DNA of 64,000 bases from Macrothele yani (Eukaryota; Arthropoda; Arachnida; Araneae; Macrothelidae). Shown here one piece after another: positions 1 to 11,489 of the stretch. The stretch covers positions 141,319,240 to 141,383,239 of the forward strand of contig CM077013.1 in assembly GCA_039090855.1 (NCBI GenBank). The letters are read 5' to 3'. Positions within the stretch are counted from its first letter, which is position 1, and each line of letters opens with the position of its first letter. The notes beneath the pieces were generated by a model that saw only the letters and a program-made list of their open reading frames with translations, had not been told where the DNA came from and made no database searches. Made by a program: the position numbers and the translations under genes.

Positions 1-344
1 GGGGGATGCCCATATCAACTCCCAATACCCCTATCTCTAATGTTTGTCTACAGAATGTACCTTGGCACTTACTCATTACTGTTGTTGTTGTTTTTTCAGG
101 AAAAAAGTACAAGAACTCCTCATTTAACGACCGAGCTCCTTTCCTGCGACTAGGTCGTTAAGCGAACTGGTCGATACGCGAGGAAATTAATCGTTTTTAT
201 GTATTCTGAATGAAGAAAGTGTCTAAAGGAAACTCCAACTTGATAACTTTGTTTTAATTTGCGTCTCTTACATATTGCAGAACGTAAAAATACAATCAGC
301 AAAATTATAACAAGTTTCTAAAATAATGCAATGCATTGATTATA

Positions 345-985
345 ATACGCTTTCCAACATACCAGAAATCATTACTCAAGTTATGAGGATAATGACTCTG
401 GAATAAATCTCAGTCCTGTGCCCTGATCTTTGATCCCATTTCGATTATATTCAACAGATCCGGTTCAGTATACCTCCGAAATAACATGATAAACTTTTGT
501 CGCAATCGAAGCATTTTTACGTAAGTTATGATGCATAAGGGATATGGAATAGATCCCGCTTCTGTGTCCTAATCTTTAATTCCATTTCGACCATTTTCAA
601 TAGAATTCGTCCCCAGGCAAGACCCTACAACATACTAACATTTCATCCAAATCGAAGCATTTTTACGTAAGTTATGACGCATAATGGCGATGGAAATGAT
701 TCTGCTCCTATGTTCTGACCTTTGACCCCATTTCGCCCATTTTCAATAGGGTTTGTCCCCAGGTGGTCCCATACCACATACTAAAATTTCATTGAAATCG
801 AACCTTTTTTATACGTTAGTTATGACGCATAAAAGCAGGGAAATGGATCCCGCTCTTATGTCCTGGCCTTTGACCACATTTCGTTCACTTTCATCAGCGT
901 ACCTTCCCAGGTGTTCCCCTACCACATACTAAACTTTCATCGAAATCGAATGATTGTTACGCGAGTTATCGTGCGGACGGTCATA
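345..985. repeat. Tandem repeat, about 150-bp units (family 1), four copies
   Basis: Each unit contains, in order, a 'gacctttgaccccatttc' block, a 'gtccccaggtggtccc' block, 'tttcatcgaaatcgaa' and a 'tacgtaagttatgacgcat' block. Units begin near 402, 548, 700 and 850, so the period is close to 150 bp. Two more units follow at 1385-1670 and a reverse-strand copy of the family lies at 59132-59520. No coding potential is seen. Confidence 0.85.
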
Positions 986-1384
986 TGCACACAACGCGTG
1001 ACGTAATGAGGCAGATGGGAATCGCGACCATCTGCTCGAAAGAGTGTGACGTCATAAAAATTTAATAGGATCCCCACACAACGCGGGACGTAATGAGACA
1101 GATGGCGTGACCGCGCGCCAATATCTCAATCGCGAGATTGTGACGTCATAAGATTTCTAAGCATGGGTAACATTAATGGGACGACGCCATGACACTAAAA
1201 ACGTGGTAATTCGGAGAGGTTATTTAACCCACTAAACGAATTTTCCTAAAATCGAGATCAAGCTAAATCGATTTCTGGTACCAGAAAACGGTAGGTTAAC
1301 GACTTTCATCAAAATTCTTAGAGCCGTTTTCAAAATAAAATTTACGTAATACAAGAATTGTTCCTTTAATAATATGAGATAAAG

Positions 1385-1770
1385 GCAATGGAATAGATCC
1401 CGCTCCTATGTCGTGACCTTTGACCCCATTTCACCCATTTTCAATAGGGTTCGTCCCCAGGTGATCCCCTACGACATGCTAAAATTTCATCGAAATCGAA
1501 GCATATTTACGCAAGTTACGACGCATAAGAGCAATGGAATGCATCCCCCTCCTATGTCCTGACCTTTAACCCCACTTAACCCATTTTCAATAAGGTTCGT
1601 CCCCAGTGGTCCCCTACCACATACTAAAATTTCATCGAAATTGAACCATTTTTACGCGAGCTATCGTGCCGACAGACGGATAGACGGACGAACAGACCGA
1701 CGGACGAACAGACCGACGGACAAAGCTGGAGCATATACGTTTCTTCAACCTACGGTTGGAAAGCGTAAAA
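1385..1770. repeat. Family 1 tandem repeat, second block with its GACGGAC terminus
   Basis: Two further ~150-bp units are followed by a run of GACGGAC/GACGAAC words (1671-1722), then 'gctggagcatatacgt' and 'ttggaaagcgtaaa'. The same terminal arrangement recurs in reverse at 58865-59170, so this is one end of a discrete repeated element rather than random simple sequence. Confidence 0.8.
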
Positions 1771-1984
1771 AATGATGTACCAAAATTTAAAGTTCATTCT
1801 GTAACGTACATTCTGTTTTAACTTTCCTTTTGAGTTTTTTTTCTCTGTAAATTTGAGTTTGTTCTCATAGATATTTTCAAACCTTAACGTTATGTCTTTT
1901 CCCTCAAACGAGAATAATGTTGGCAACACTGAGTACGGAATAAATGTGACGTATGTGTGGCAGGATGTAAATAATAGATAAAAA

Positions 1985-2305
1985 GGTAATGCAGCAGTTG
2001 TTCAAGGGGACTGCCAAGGAGACCTCGGTTTCGATCCCAGGCAGGTACGAACGCTCGAAACACGAAATATTCGCCGTGCGTCGGATGGGCATATTAAGCT
2101 GTCGAGCCCTGAGTACTACCCCCCCCCCTCTCCACCGTAATAAACAAGGGAGTCTTCCTCTTCCTTTCCATCTCGTTTCCGTGTCACTTCCCTATCGGGC
2201 ACTCTAGCCAAACTCTTCTAGCTTTCTATTTCTAAGGGTTGTTTAAGACTTGGAGTCAGACACTCCCTTCCTAAAATCCTCTACATATGATCTGATCTGA
2301 TCTGT
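1985..2305 (+). mobile_element. Possible tRNA-derived SINE with (TGATC)n-type tail
   Basis: A polymerase III B-box-like stretch GGTTTCGATCCC (2027-2038) is followed by about 240 bp of non-coding sequence and a short GATCT/GATCTG repeat at 2286-2304. This is the layout of a tRNA-derived SINE with a simple-repeat tail. No second copy is in the window and no clean target-site duplication was found, so the call is tentative. Confidence 0.45.
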
Positions 2306-2782
2306 TTAAGGGAATTGATGTTATTGATGATAGACGTACTGTTATGCTGTGTTTGGATGTCAAATCACTGATACTGTTTTAAGTACGCCAATAAACCGGA
2401 TGTGAGTGTGGATTACAACCCATGCAAGGAAAATAAAACTATTTGTAAGTACTTGACCTCTTTCTTGTAAGGTGTATGGGTACCTTCTAATATTGCATTG
2501 ACTTAGCTCACATAATGTAAATACTGACGTAAGGACGGAGTTACAGCGGAAAGAAAATAACGTTATAATTCATAAGAAAAAGACATTCAAATTAATATTT
2601 TAGTCATCGAATTCTTCAAATGTGGTAGTGGTTTGAGGTCGTCAGTGTTATCATGGGTTATCAAGAGCTGTAGAGGGCCCGGTTGAGGGAGATGACAGCG
2701 AGGAAATGGACGTAAGTACTTGTAGCGGTAGGAATCCTGAGTGTAGCTTTCGAGAAGAATCTCGTTAGTGTGATGTGCTTAG

Positions 2783-4377
2783 TAAGCTTTTTTTTTCTTC
2801 ATAAATTTCACGATACCATTGTAAAAGTTCATCCATTTGCCGTTCCACTTTCGTGAACCGTTCAACATTCGGATACGTATCCTCTACTTCTAATATAGCC
2901 GCATTTACTTTCTACAACACACCAGCTAATCCCTTTACAGTGAACTTCTTTTGTATTTCTTCCATTCTTTCATCCTCTTATTCCTCTTCCAAGTGCTGCT
3001 GAGCTTCCAACTCTATTAAATCTTCGTTAGTAAGCTCTCCCACGAAATACTAAACTAATTCTTCAATATCTTCCACCTCGACACCTAAATTAAGCACAAG
3101 TTCCACAATGGTTTTATGTATGACATCAATATGCTCGTCTTTGTTAAACCCTTCGAAATTATTCACGAAACGTTTCAGGCATTTTTGCATTATGCCTTGC
3201 ATACACTTTTCTGTCACTCTCTCTCTCTCTCTCTCTCTCAATTCAGAGTTCTTTATGCAGTGTAAAATGTTGTATGATTTCCAAAAATCACGAAGGGTTG
3301 CTTCATCCCTTTCTGCTACAGCTTTTAAAAATGTTGTACGCAAACAGTACGCTTTGTACGTAGATATATCCCCCTGGTTCATTAGCTGTAGGATTGCAGT
3401 CATGTTTTTAGGCAGATGCACTACATTTGCATCCGGGTGTAGATCATCAAGATGCTGGAGTAGCCTGGGGAATTATCAAGTAGAAGAATAATTTTAAAGC
3501 GAACGTCTTTTTTCAGATAATAATGCTTGGCCGAGGGTATGAAGCAGTTGACGAACCAATCCTCAAACAAAGCTTGCGTCATCCGTGCCTTGTTATTTGC
3601 ACGATAGTAAACGGGCAGGGTGAGCTTACTAACCTGCTTCAATGCACGTGGGTTCTTGGAGCCGTAGATGAGGAAAATCTGTAACTTGAACCCTGCGACA
3701 TTTCCTTCCAACAACAACGTGACCCTGTCCTTAAAAGCATTGAAACCGGGCATTGTTTTAGCTTCTTTGTGTATGTAGGACCATTCATGCATTTTTTCCC
3801 AAAAAAGTCCGGTTTCGTTCACATTGAAGATCTGTTCCGGGGGTAGCTGCCTTTCTCGATAATTTCATCAATTTGGTCAAAAAAAAAAAAAGTCCGCTGC
3901 TTCTACGTCCGCGCTTGCTTCCTCACCGCTGATGCTCCGATTATGCAGCTTGAATTTCCGACGAAACCTTTGAAACCATCCATGTCTTGCCATAAATGTT
4001 TCCATCGATTTTTCGCCTTCGCGCGCGCTCAAGGTCTCAAAGATACTGCATGCTTTTGATTGAATTATTGAAAGGCTCATCGGCATTCTTTTTTGTATCT
4101 GGTCGTCAAACCAGATCGCCAGTAATTTCTCCATTTCATGAATGAGGCCTTTCCGCTGCCTAGTTATTATGGCTTTAAATCCTGTTGATGCTTTCACTGC
4201 CTCTTTCACTCTATCTTTATCCTTCAAGATCGTCGAAAAGGACGAATACGCCAGCTCCAAGTCACTTGCTATCGTTTTAACTTTTTTACCAGATTCATGA
4301 TTGTTTATGATCTTCACTTTCATCTCAATATCGATAGCCTTCCTTCGATTCTTGGCGCTTCCTCCAGGTGAATTCAT
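2783..4377 (-). pseudogene. Tigger-type transposase (CENP-B-like), inactivated
   Basis: The N-terminal part (4377 down to 3880) has a psq/CENP-B-like helix-turn-helix (KTIASDLELAYSSFSTIL) and a second CENP-B-type DNA-binding domain. The DDE core then follows in shifted frames: NVNETGLFW (about 3805-3830), LLLDNSPGYS (about 3445-3475) and LMNQGDISTYKAY (about 3355-3395). In the family these three motifs carry the catalytic aspartates, normally DETGLFW, DN.PGH and DQG. Here the first and third Asp codons are Asn (AAC, AAT), while the middle Asp is kept. The C-terminal tail (ELTNEDLIELE) can be read down to about 2783 through stops. A (CT)n microsatellite sits inside the coding region. Several frame breaks plus two lost catalytic residues make it non-functional. 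Confidence 0.88.
3217..3239. repeat. (CT)n microsatellite inside the Tigger relic
   Basis: An uninterrupted CT run interrupts the C-terminal half of the transposase and reads as Arg-Glu repeats on the minus strand. It is an expansion within decayed coding sequence, not a protein domain. Confidence 0.95.
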
Positions 4378-4999
4378 GCCTTCCTCTTCGCCGGCATCTT
4401 GTACTATGTGGTGCACAATAAAGTTACAAATTCATAAATGAAATATGTAGTTTTAGAGATTGCGAACTTGGAGATTGCGAACGCTTCGTGTAGTGAATAC
4501 AGCTCTGACCGACTGCGGGAACAAGACTGTTGGAAGACGCCGCCCGTGTCGGCGATGCGGGAACATCAAGGAGAGCAAGAAACTCAAGACAAAAGAAAAA
4601 AAGGACTTTCTCGTGGTTCCACTCTTTGTGAAAGAGCTGAGTGGGCGCATCCTCATTAAGAAAAACACCGGTGACCTACTTTTGAGTGGAAGACTTTTCC
4701 ATTTTCGCCGTCATAGTGAAAGCGTGTGTGTGTGCAGCCGGACATGAACAAAAATGTCGCAATAAGCAAAATGAAGCTGTTTTTTTTAATAACTGTTACC
4801 AATAAATCTTCGGTGAAGTGCCGTCGTTCTGCAACTTGGCAAATTAATACTCGAATTAAGTTCGCTCATCCACCTGTTATTGTTATTACTGCTATGTGTT
4901 CCATCACGTTCATCTTTCTCAGACTGAGAAAGGGGATTCCCCGCGCTGGAGAGCTGATCGTAAGTCCGAGCGGTCGTTAAGTGAGGAGTGTCTGCATTA

Positions 5000-5990
5000 C
5001 AATTCAATGAAGGAGTATTTTAGTGATTGTATAAGCATTATTCCCATGTGATTTGAGAATAGAATAAAGGACCAGCTAGGTCCCAGAATAAAAAAAACTC
5101 TTTTATTGGGCACGCCCTTTTAGGTATTCGTTTCTGAAAGTCCAACTGAGAAAAGCATTTTTGCTTCTCCTAGAATTCTATGTTATAATTATTTTCTTAA
5201 TATTTTTGCTATCGTGACTAAATTTGCCACCGAACCAATTTCCCGGTTCGGGAACAAATGGATATTTCTGTTTGCAACCATTTCTCAGCTTCCAAAAGAC
5301 AGACTTTAAATATTCTTTTTGTGTCTAAATTCATTTTCCCAAATCCACACTTTTTTAGCTGCCACAAACTCTTAGTTACAAAATTCGATATGCCAATTGA
5401 TGTTCTTTGAATTGTTAAACATTCTTTTAAATCAAAAAAACTTGCTGCGATAATTCGGGGTCAATTTTTCTTGTTCAACTCCTTTGTTGTCCGCATTTTG
5501 TATTATCGTTTGATTTGAAAGAGTATTTAACAATAAAATGAAACCTCCATGTAGACCTTTGAACAGTGGTAACCTCCGAGCAATGGCAAGTTTTTGTTGG
5601 TACGAATGAGTTGCCGTATGATGAACATTAATGATTATCTCCTAAATACGAAACCTCTTAACAGAGGTCAAGGGACATCCCAGTAAGTTCGGAAAGATAC
5701 TTAAAGGACATCTTGTCCTTTATGATTTTACGTAGATGCTTCGGTACTTCAGCAAGGGGCATAAGACAAGAATTAAGGGTATTGCTAAAGAAACTATGCT
5801 TCACTGCGGGTAGAATGCTGTACTTAAGTGGAAAAAAAGGAGTTAAAATTTAGTTTCATGTTAGGTTAGCTCTAGCTCACGTGCATGTTTCATTCGCCCA
5901 CATAGCCTACAGGTTTGGTTGATGGTGTCTTCCAGTTGGAGGCGGTATCTTTTGGTTTCGTTCCTGTGGATTCTGTACCTGCTTTTTTTC
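5000..5990. other. AT-rich stretch without recognised gene
   Basis: No open frame with recognisable domains, no tandem structure and no tRNA-like box is seen here. It lies between the Tigger end and the first SINE copy. Confidence 0.6.
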
Positions 5991-5997
5991 CCCTTTT

Positions 5998-6181
5998 TGT
6001 TTGGAGGTTTAACGACCGCCGTGAGCAACTCAATAAGCTATAAGCAGTCGACCGTCGCTAATTTAGGGCCACTGACTCCAGGGAAGGGAGAGAGACAGCG
6101 CCGTAAGACAAACACGACACCCATGCTTCACCGAGATTCGAACCCAGACCCTTTTTACGGACTAATGATCATAAGACGATA
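5998..6181 (-). mobile_element. SINE family A copy 1, 5' head partly lost
   Basis: It is read on the minus strand. The body (GAGCAACTCAATAAGC, CTAATTTAGGGCCACTG in the plus sequence) and the tRNA B-box GATTCGAACCC are present, but the outermost tRNA part that ends other copies (CCGGGGCGGC) is missing after about 6181. Confidence 0.85.
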
Positions 6182-6360
6182 ATTCAGAGTCAGTTTTCTT
6201 GTTTAACTACAGTGACACATAGAATGGTTATTCCGACACACGTAAAAGCCACTATAAAAATTGCAATATCATCACCTGGTATGATCCCATTCGAACTTAG
6301 GAAAATATCAATGACCTAAAGATGAAGCTAATCATACAAAGGGTATCCTGAAAGTAATGC

Positions 6361-6572
6361 GCCGCCCCGGTGGCGCAGTGGTCTAAGCGATGGCCTCTGA
6401 TCATTCGTCCGAACGGAGTCCGGGTTCGAATCTCGGTGAGGCATGGATGTTGTGTTTGTCTTACGGCACTGGCTCTCCCCCTTTCCTGGAACCAGTGACC
6501 CTAAATTAGGGACGGGCGACTGCTTATAGCCCATTGAGTTGCTCACGGTGGTCGTTAAACCTCCAATAAAAA
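6361..6572 (+). mobile_element. SINE family A copy 2, inserted in the mariner terminus
   Basis: This is a complete copy with head GCCGCCCCGGTGGCGC, A-box-like TGGCGCAGTGG, B-box GGTTCGAATC, conserved body and short A-rich tail. The duplication AAAGTAATGC flanks it exactly (6351-6360 and 6573-6582), so the insertion split the mariner repeat. Confidence 0.95.
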
Positions 6573-6687
6573 AAAGTAATGCAATGCCTCGTCCCTCATA
6601 AGATTTTAATTTGTAGCAACAAAAATGTGATACTTGGTGGCAAAATACTTGGACAAATTGTTAGTAATGATAGCCTATTCAAACTAT

Positions 6688-7345
6688 TGTCCATCCCTTT
6701 CTATACATTTCCGCCATCTTTGAACTCATTGGTAAAATCTATTTTGGAAAAACTCCTGAGGCTGTTGTTTCACCCATGAGTTCACAGCTAGTTTAACATC
6801 TGTCACATTGTCGGAACGTTCCCCACAAAGGGTGTTTTTCAAAGTGGAAAACAGGAAAACGTCTGAGGGAGCCAAATCAGGACTGTTGGGTGGTTGGGGT
6901 AACACCGTCCACCCCATTTTAGCAATAGCCTGTGAAGTCTCCATTGAAGTGTAGGGACGTGCGTTATCATGGTGTAAAACAACACTGTGAAGAGGAATGT
7001 GACGTCTTTTCCTTCTGATAGCTTTCTTTAGCTACTTCAAAGTCTGCACATAAGGGGCACTGTTTATTATTGCAACTTCTGGATGGTGACATGACGATCA
7101 GCTGTGATGAGGTCTTTCACCCCTTGCCTGTTGGCATCTGTCACTGCAGTTGCCAGTCTTCCACTCCGTTGTTTGTCCGACACCGAACTTTCTCCCTCTC
7201 GAAACCTCGTCATCCATCTTCGGGCATCGATTGTGGCAACTCCAGGAGTCTTATGTGGATTTCTGGAGCCTCACATCCCTCTTTTTCCAGGAATTCAATT
7301 ACGGCTCGCTGCTTTTCTCTGTCATTCATGATCTTGATTCCCGAT
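6688..7345 (-). pseudogene. Mariner transposase relic
   Basis: The minus strand carries the mariner N-terminal helix-turn-helix (EKQRAVIEFLEKEG, then RRWMTRFREG after a frameshift) and the C-terminal catalytic part with GWTVLPQPPNSPDLAPSDV. The last is the HPPYSPDLAPxD signature that holds the third catalytic Asp (DD34D class). A TGA replaces the Trp codon expected after NRFYQ, and there are frame breaks, so no full protein can be made. The middle of the catalytic domain, including the first Asp region, appears shortened. Confidence 0.85.
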
Positions 7346-7469
7346 GCAGATAACAATTTGTTCCCACATTGGTAACATATCATAGTACATGTCAGGGCAG
7401 GTTCATTAAAATCACTTCAAAATTTCAAAAGTTATTAAGGAGGATGCATTACTTTCAGGATGTCCCTTG

Positions 7470-8850
7470 TACTTGTGATTGCGTAAGAAGTGAAAGCGAT
7501 TTCTAAAACATTTTGAATTCATAAAAACACGTGTTGCTTTAAGGCGGAAGAAGAGTATACGTAATGATTGTTCCCGAAAATCTCCTTTCGTTATAGGAGT
7601 TTTGTTCATCGTAAAACCATGGCGAAGAAGAACGGAAGAAAGATAACAGTCGAGTAAATAGCATAATCAATTCATTATGTGAGAGGTGTTTTTCTGGTGA
7701 CAACGTCACCGCGGTTGATCAATATCAGTTTTGAAACAATCGTCTAACCTCATGTTTTGTGAAGCACTTCTCGTGAAGTCGAGCCATCAGCTAAGAGCTC
7801 ATTTGTTGTTCACTATCTTGGTCTCCCACCAATACGAAATTAGCTCCAGGTAAACTAAGGCAGTCATTGTGTCCGCCAAGCACGCATACGGGTCTCAGTA
7901 GTGTCCTTGATATTCTCGTTTCATAACTTCCTAGTTTTCGATCTGCGTGAATTGATTGCTTCATGAAGGGCGTTCGTTAACGGTCCAGCAATCGCCGCAG
8001 ATACTCGGAATACGTGTAGAGTGTCCTTCAGAGCAAAAAGTCAAACAAAACCTTCGCTGGCATGGAGTGTTTTACTTCAACAGTTCCATTAACTGTACTT
8101 GTTTTCTGGCAGAAGTGCATTAAGATTTTAATGTTTCACTAATGTTCTCCTACAACTCGCATGCATATCTTCAAAAGTCAAGAAGTCATGAACATCAGAA
8201 ACATCTGGAGACAACGTTCAGCGTTCCATGTTCTTTAGAAATCCTTCCAGAAAAATAATTTTCTTCTTAACTAAAACAAAAGTTTAAAAGTGAAATGATT
8301 TCAAAGCATAGAAGGAATAACCTATGTGTCATTGTTCGCACCTGGTTATAATGTACTTGTTTTTTCCTACATACTGTTTCAAGAAATATTTACTTACTTA
8401 GCTAGAAATAAAAATTTGCTGCTTAATAATAATAATTTAAACCCAAAGGCAGTGCAGAGGTGAAGATCAAAAATTGATTCAAGATAAATCCAACATCCCG
8501 CTTTGTTATCGAAAAGCTAAACATTTGCAAGCGCGATAACTCCAGCAAAGTCTTTTTATGTAAATAATGATAAAAACAACGTGGAATGTGCTTTTAACGT
8601 TTACACATTAACTTCTCTGAAGATGCAACAGGAGAAATTCCAACAGGAATATCGATTCCTTCGGTAAGAAACAGAACTTATTTTGAACTTTACTTATCAG
8701 GTTAAGAGGATTGTTGAAAGAAAACATTCTCAGAAAAAAATCGCCTATTGGATCACAAACAAGCACAAAAATTGCATAACTTAAAGGTTTTACGTATTGC
8801 AGAATAAGAGACCCTGAAAAGAAGATATTCTAACCAAAACTTGGACACTC
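7470..8850. other. No gene recognised
   Basis: This is AT-rich DNA between the mariner and a retrotransposon fragment. Short similarity exists between 8797-8840 (CCTGAAAAGAA then GATATTCT) and 9411-9435 upstream of the first receptor gene, suggesting a degenerate dispersed repeat. Nothing else is evident. Confidence 0.55.
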
Positions 8851-8969
8851 TATGATAATTGAGAAACAATGAATATTGCATCGTTTTAAAGTGCACGCAG
8901 TGCAGATTAAGACTTTTTGCGACAACAGCACATATCATCAACAGCAGAACTTAACGGACCATTTAGCAT

Positions 8970-9330
8970 TAGAGCTACTACCTTCAGTCCTCTCCATCGC
9001 TCTCGATTACGTATCTCTTCGAGTCAAGCATTCATCTTCTTTAGATTCCCGAGCACCATGTCTATCCCCCTATTCAAGGGTCCTTTCCCTGCATCTTGCC
9101 TCATTCAGTTCGTTTACCAGCACCTCCTTCACAATTTGTCTATCCGTTCTCCACACGTGTCCAAGCCATCCCAGTCTCTTATATCGGACAAGTGAGATCA
9201 TATCCGTCCTCTTTGTAGAGCTGTCGAAGTTCCTCATCACGTCTTTTATATGTTCCCGTCTCCACATTGGATAGAAAACTGTATATCTTTCTCAGTGCTC
9301 TTCTTTCGAACGTCATAAGGTGTCTGTCAT
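8970..9330 (-). pseudogene. Non-LTR retrotransposon reverse-transcriptase 3' fragment
   Basis: The minus strand reads MWRREHIKDVMR and then RYKRLGWLGHVWRTD. The latter is the 'RLRWLGHV.RM' motif typical of the region after the RT domain in RTE/R1/jockey-like elements. Only the C-terminal tail survives, with stops outside the short open segment (9070-9267). The clade cannot be set from this piece. Confidence 0.7.
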
Positions 9331-9712
9331 CAGTTTTTGTAGTTGACCAAGCTTCACAGTCATGTGTTCATAAGTTAGCAAAGTATACGGAATGCTGATT
9401 AACAGCGTACCTGAAAAGAATAGATTCTGAAAAACAACTAAGGTCTATAAACATTAAAAGACATAAAACATGGCATCCGTTCAATACCTACATATTGCAG
9501 AATACTAAACTTAGTAAACAGAGGGCATTTCCATAAAACAAATTAGATTCTAAGATCATTTAAAATATAAAAACAACATGCATTTTTTTTAAAATCTAGA
9601 TATTGTTTGTTACTAGTCTTTGCAAATAGAACATATTTCCAAAGACATCGCTCGAAAAGTTCAAGAGTGCATCGGATTTATCACATAAAATTCGTGCAGC
9701 CAAAACTGAATC

Positions 9713-11002
9713 ATGTTAAGTGCAAAGAACTATCCCCAAGGTCCGCTAGCCACGTGCTTCAAATTTTCCACGGTATCTCCTGCTGTTATCACATGCTCCT
9801 CAGCTGCCATCAGTTCAAGTAGCAAAGATTGCAACCGCAAGTTCGATTCTTGCCAAACTGAAGGTTTGTGGCAATTCAACAATGAAACAGGAAATTTTAG
9901 GGCTGTATTTTTTCCCCTCACTGATACTTTTGCACATATCAGGTATAAACACTTCGAAACACTGGATAAAGAATCCCCGTGGAATTTTTTTCAAGTCTCT
10001 TGCGTACGTACCGATTGTATTTTGGCTTATTTCAACACTGTATATAGTTCATACTTATATATATCTTTTCAGAATGTATGTAGCAACCTACGAAACTCAA
10101 GCCGCTGTTTCTTATATTTCTACAGATGTCATGAATCTCGTAGTCAGGTACGCAATTTTCTTGAGATGGAAGAATCTTGCACAACCGATTAAATGGTTAT
10201 TTAATCGGCATCCTGCACTCGCTGCCGACGTATCATTAAAAAGAGTGTATGTTATGGCAGCGTTGGCTTGCATTGCTACGGTAATTTCACAATGTGTTTT
10301 GCTTGTGTTAGTAGTCTCCAGGTATATGACAGATACAGAATCAGCCTACAAGCAATTTTCACACAGTTTCCTTGGGCTGCTAATGGAACCTTCAAGTCGA
10401 CGTGCAATGGCTCACGCACGTATTTCATTTATTTGCCGATACACTGGCTCTCAACTGATTCAAACCGCATTTGTCGTTTATTACTGGTGCGTTTGTGTTT
10501 TGCTGAGAAGAAATTTTCAGAAATTTGAAAATGGTATCTTACAAAAGAATCTAAAAACAGTATTGCGCTTCTGAAGAGCTACGATAACATATCGGAAATA
10601 GTGTCACGTGTAGATGAAGTATTAAGTCCTGTAGCTGCTTTAATGTTCGCTTTAGTTTGTTCAATCATGTTTCGCTGTGTTTTCACCATATCGCACGTTG
10701 AATCTTCATTTGCCATTGCGTTTGGAACATACTGCACATGTTTCTACGCAGCACTAGCTGCTGTGTTGATGATATCCGCAGCTAATGTCCATGTGGCAGC
10801 GATACAGGTCCGTCGAGCCATAAATCAAATTTTGATTCAAAAACCTTCTTCGCTCGACCAGGTGAAACTGACCCTCGGTATTCAACTGCGTGAGCCAGTT
10901 CTGACTTTATGGGGAATCGTGCCCTTGAAGAAAAACACTATTTTAAATTTTGTAGGAGCTGCAATTACTTATTATGTTCTTTTCGCCACCTTGAAGAACT
11001 AA
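9713..11002 (+). pseudogene. Gustatory-receptor-like 7TM chemoreceptor, copy 1, with two apparent frameshifts
   Basis: It is a likely ligand-gated chemosensory channel of the arthropod Gr family (membrane protein, seven helices, cytoplasmic N-terminus by family knowledge). It aligns along its length with the intact copy at 39798-41093. Shared blocks include HISGINT, AYVPIVFW, HSFLGLL, SQLIQTAFVVYY, SPVAAL, LTLWG and the final AITYYVLF. Two breaks are seen. One lies in a T6C4 run near 9910-9917, between an N-terminal frame starting at 9713 and the receptor frame. The other lies in a short A run near 10550, after which the frame resumes as SIALLKSYDNIS. Both are one-base events at homopolymers, so sequencing or assembly error is possible. 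The true start is uncertain: 9713 fits the paralogue length, while 9882 gives a short N-terminus. No intron signals are needed. Confidence 0.72.
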
Positions 11003-11194
11003 GCAGCAGGACGCTTAAGGTTTAAAAAATAGGTGTATTTTTCGAAGAAAAGTTGGCTATTTTTCAAACCGTCTCTTTACTTCAAGTCAAATGTTTGAAT
11101 CAGAATGAATATAAAACGCGGTTCATAAAAAAAATTGACTCGGAACCACTAAAATTGTTATGTTCGTAGGCATACTTACTAATCAGATCAAACA

Positions 11195-11485
11195 TTGGCA
11201 TCTTAAGTACAAGCATAAAAAAATAAAGAGCCACCCCTTTATCCTTTGAACCCTTTGCCGCATGTAAACAAGTAAGGTACCGTTGGAAAGTACTTGAAGG
11301 GAATTATTACGGGATGCAAAGGAAAATGCTAATTAAGCTAATTAACATGCTAATTAGCCCCAGATCTCCGAATTTTTCCATATAAAGGGTATGTTATTTT
11401 ATGCGCATTCTGTTTAGCACATGGAAAAAACCCTAAAACTTAAATATCATCCAAATCGGTTGATTTATAACGAAGATATTTGCAA
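11195..11485 (+). repeat. Inverted-repeat partner of 16545-16830 (left copy)
   Basis: The block AGCCACCCCTTTATC ... CCGCATGTAAACAAG ... CTAATTAACATGCTAATTAG ... AAAGGGTATGTTATTTTA is found again in reverse complement at 16545-16830. The pair brackets the Penelope element and the first CTCF-like array. It holds short TTAATTAG-type tandem words. Confidence 0.8.
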
Positions 11486-11489
11486 ACAA

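Larger units (their letters stand above)
110..4995 (-). mobile_element. Tigger/pogo-type DNA transposon, decayed, carrying internal insertions
   Basis: Ends are marked by a 19-bp inverted repeat: ACTCCTCATTTAACGACCG at 115-133 and its complement at 4971-4989, matching at 18 of 19 positions. A degenerate Tigger transposase lies on the minus strand between them (2783-4377). The 4.9 kb span is longer than usual for Tigger because it holds a roughly 150-bp tandem repeat block (345-1770) and a SINE-like unit (1985-2305). A TA occurs next to each end (108-109; 4998-4999) but does not sit at equal distances, so the exact boundaries are approximate. The pairing of these two ends with this transposase is an inference from position and orientation. 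Confidence 0.7.
6337..7469 (-). mobile_element. Mariner-type element, with a SINE inserted in its left terminal repeat
   Basis: Terminal inverted repeats match at both ends: CCTGAAAGTAATGC at 6347-6360 and its complement inside 7445-7460. TA dinucleotides flank the element at 6335-6336 and 7470-7471, as expected for Tc1/mariner. Removing the SINE (6361-6572) and its duplication leaves about 0.91 kb, shorter than a full 1.3 kb mariner, so internal deletions are likely. Confidence 0.85.

Noticed and set aside
3108..3491. Plus-strand frame of 127 codons
   Set aside because: It is the shadow of the minus-strand Tigger transposase, including its (CT)n run.
8876..9274. Plus-strand frame of 132 codons
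   Set aside because: It lies opposite a recognisable RT fragment on the minus strand and has no domain of its own.
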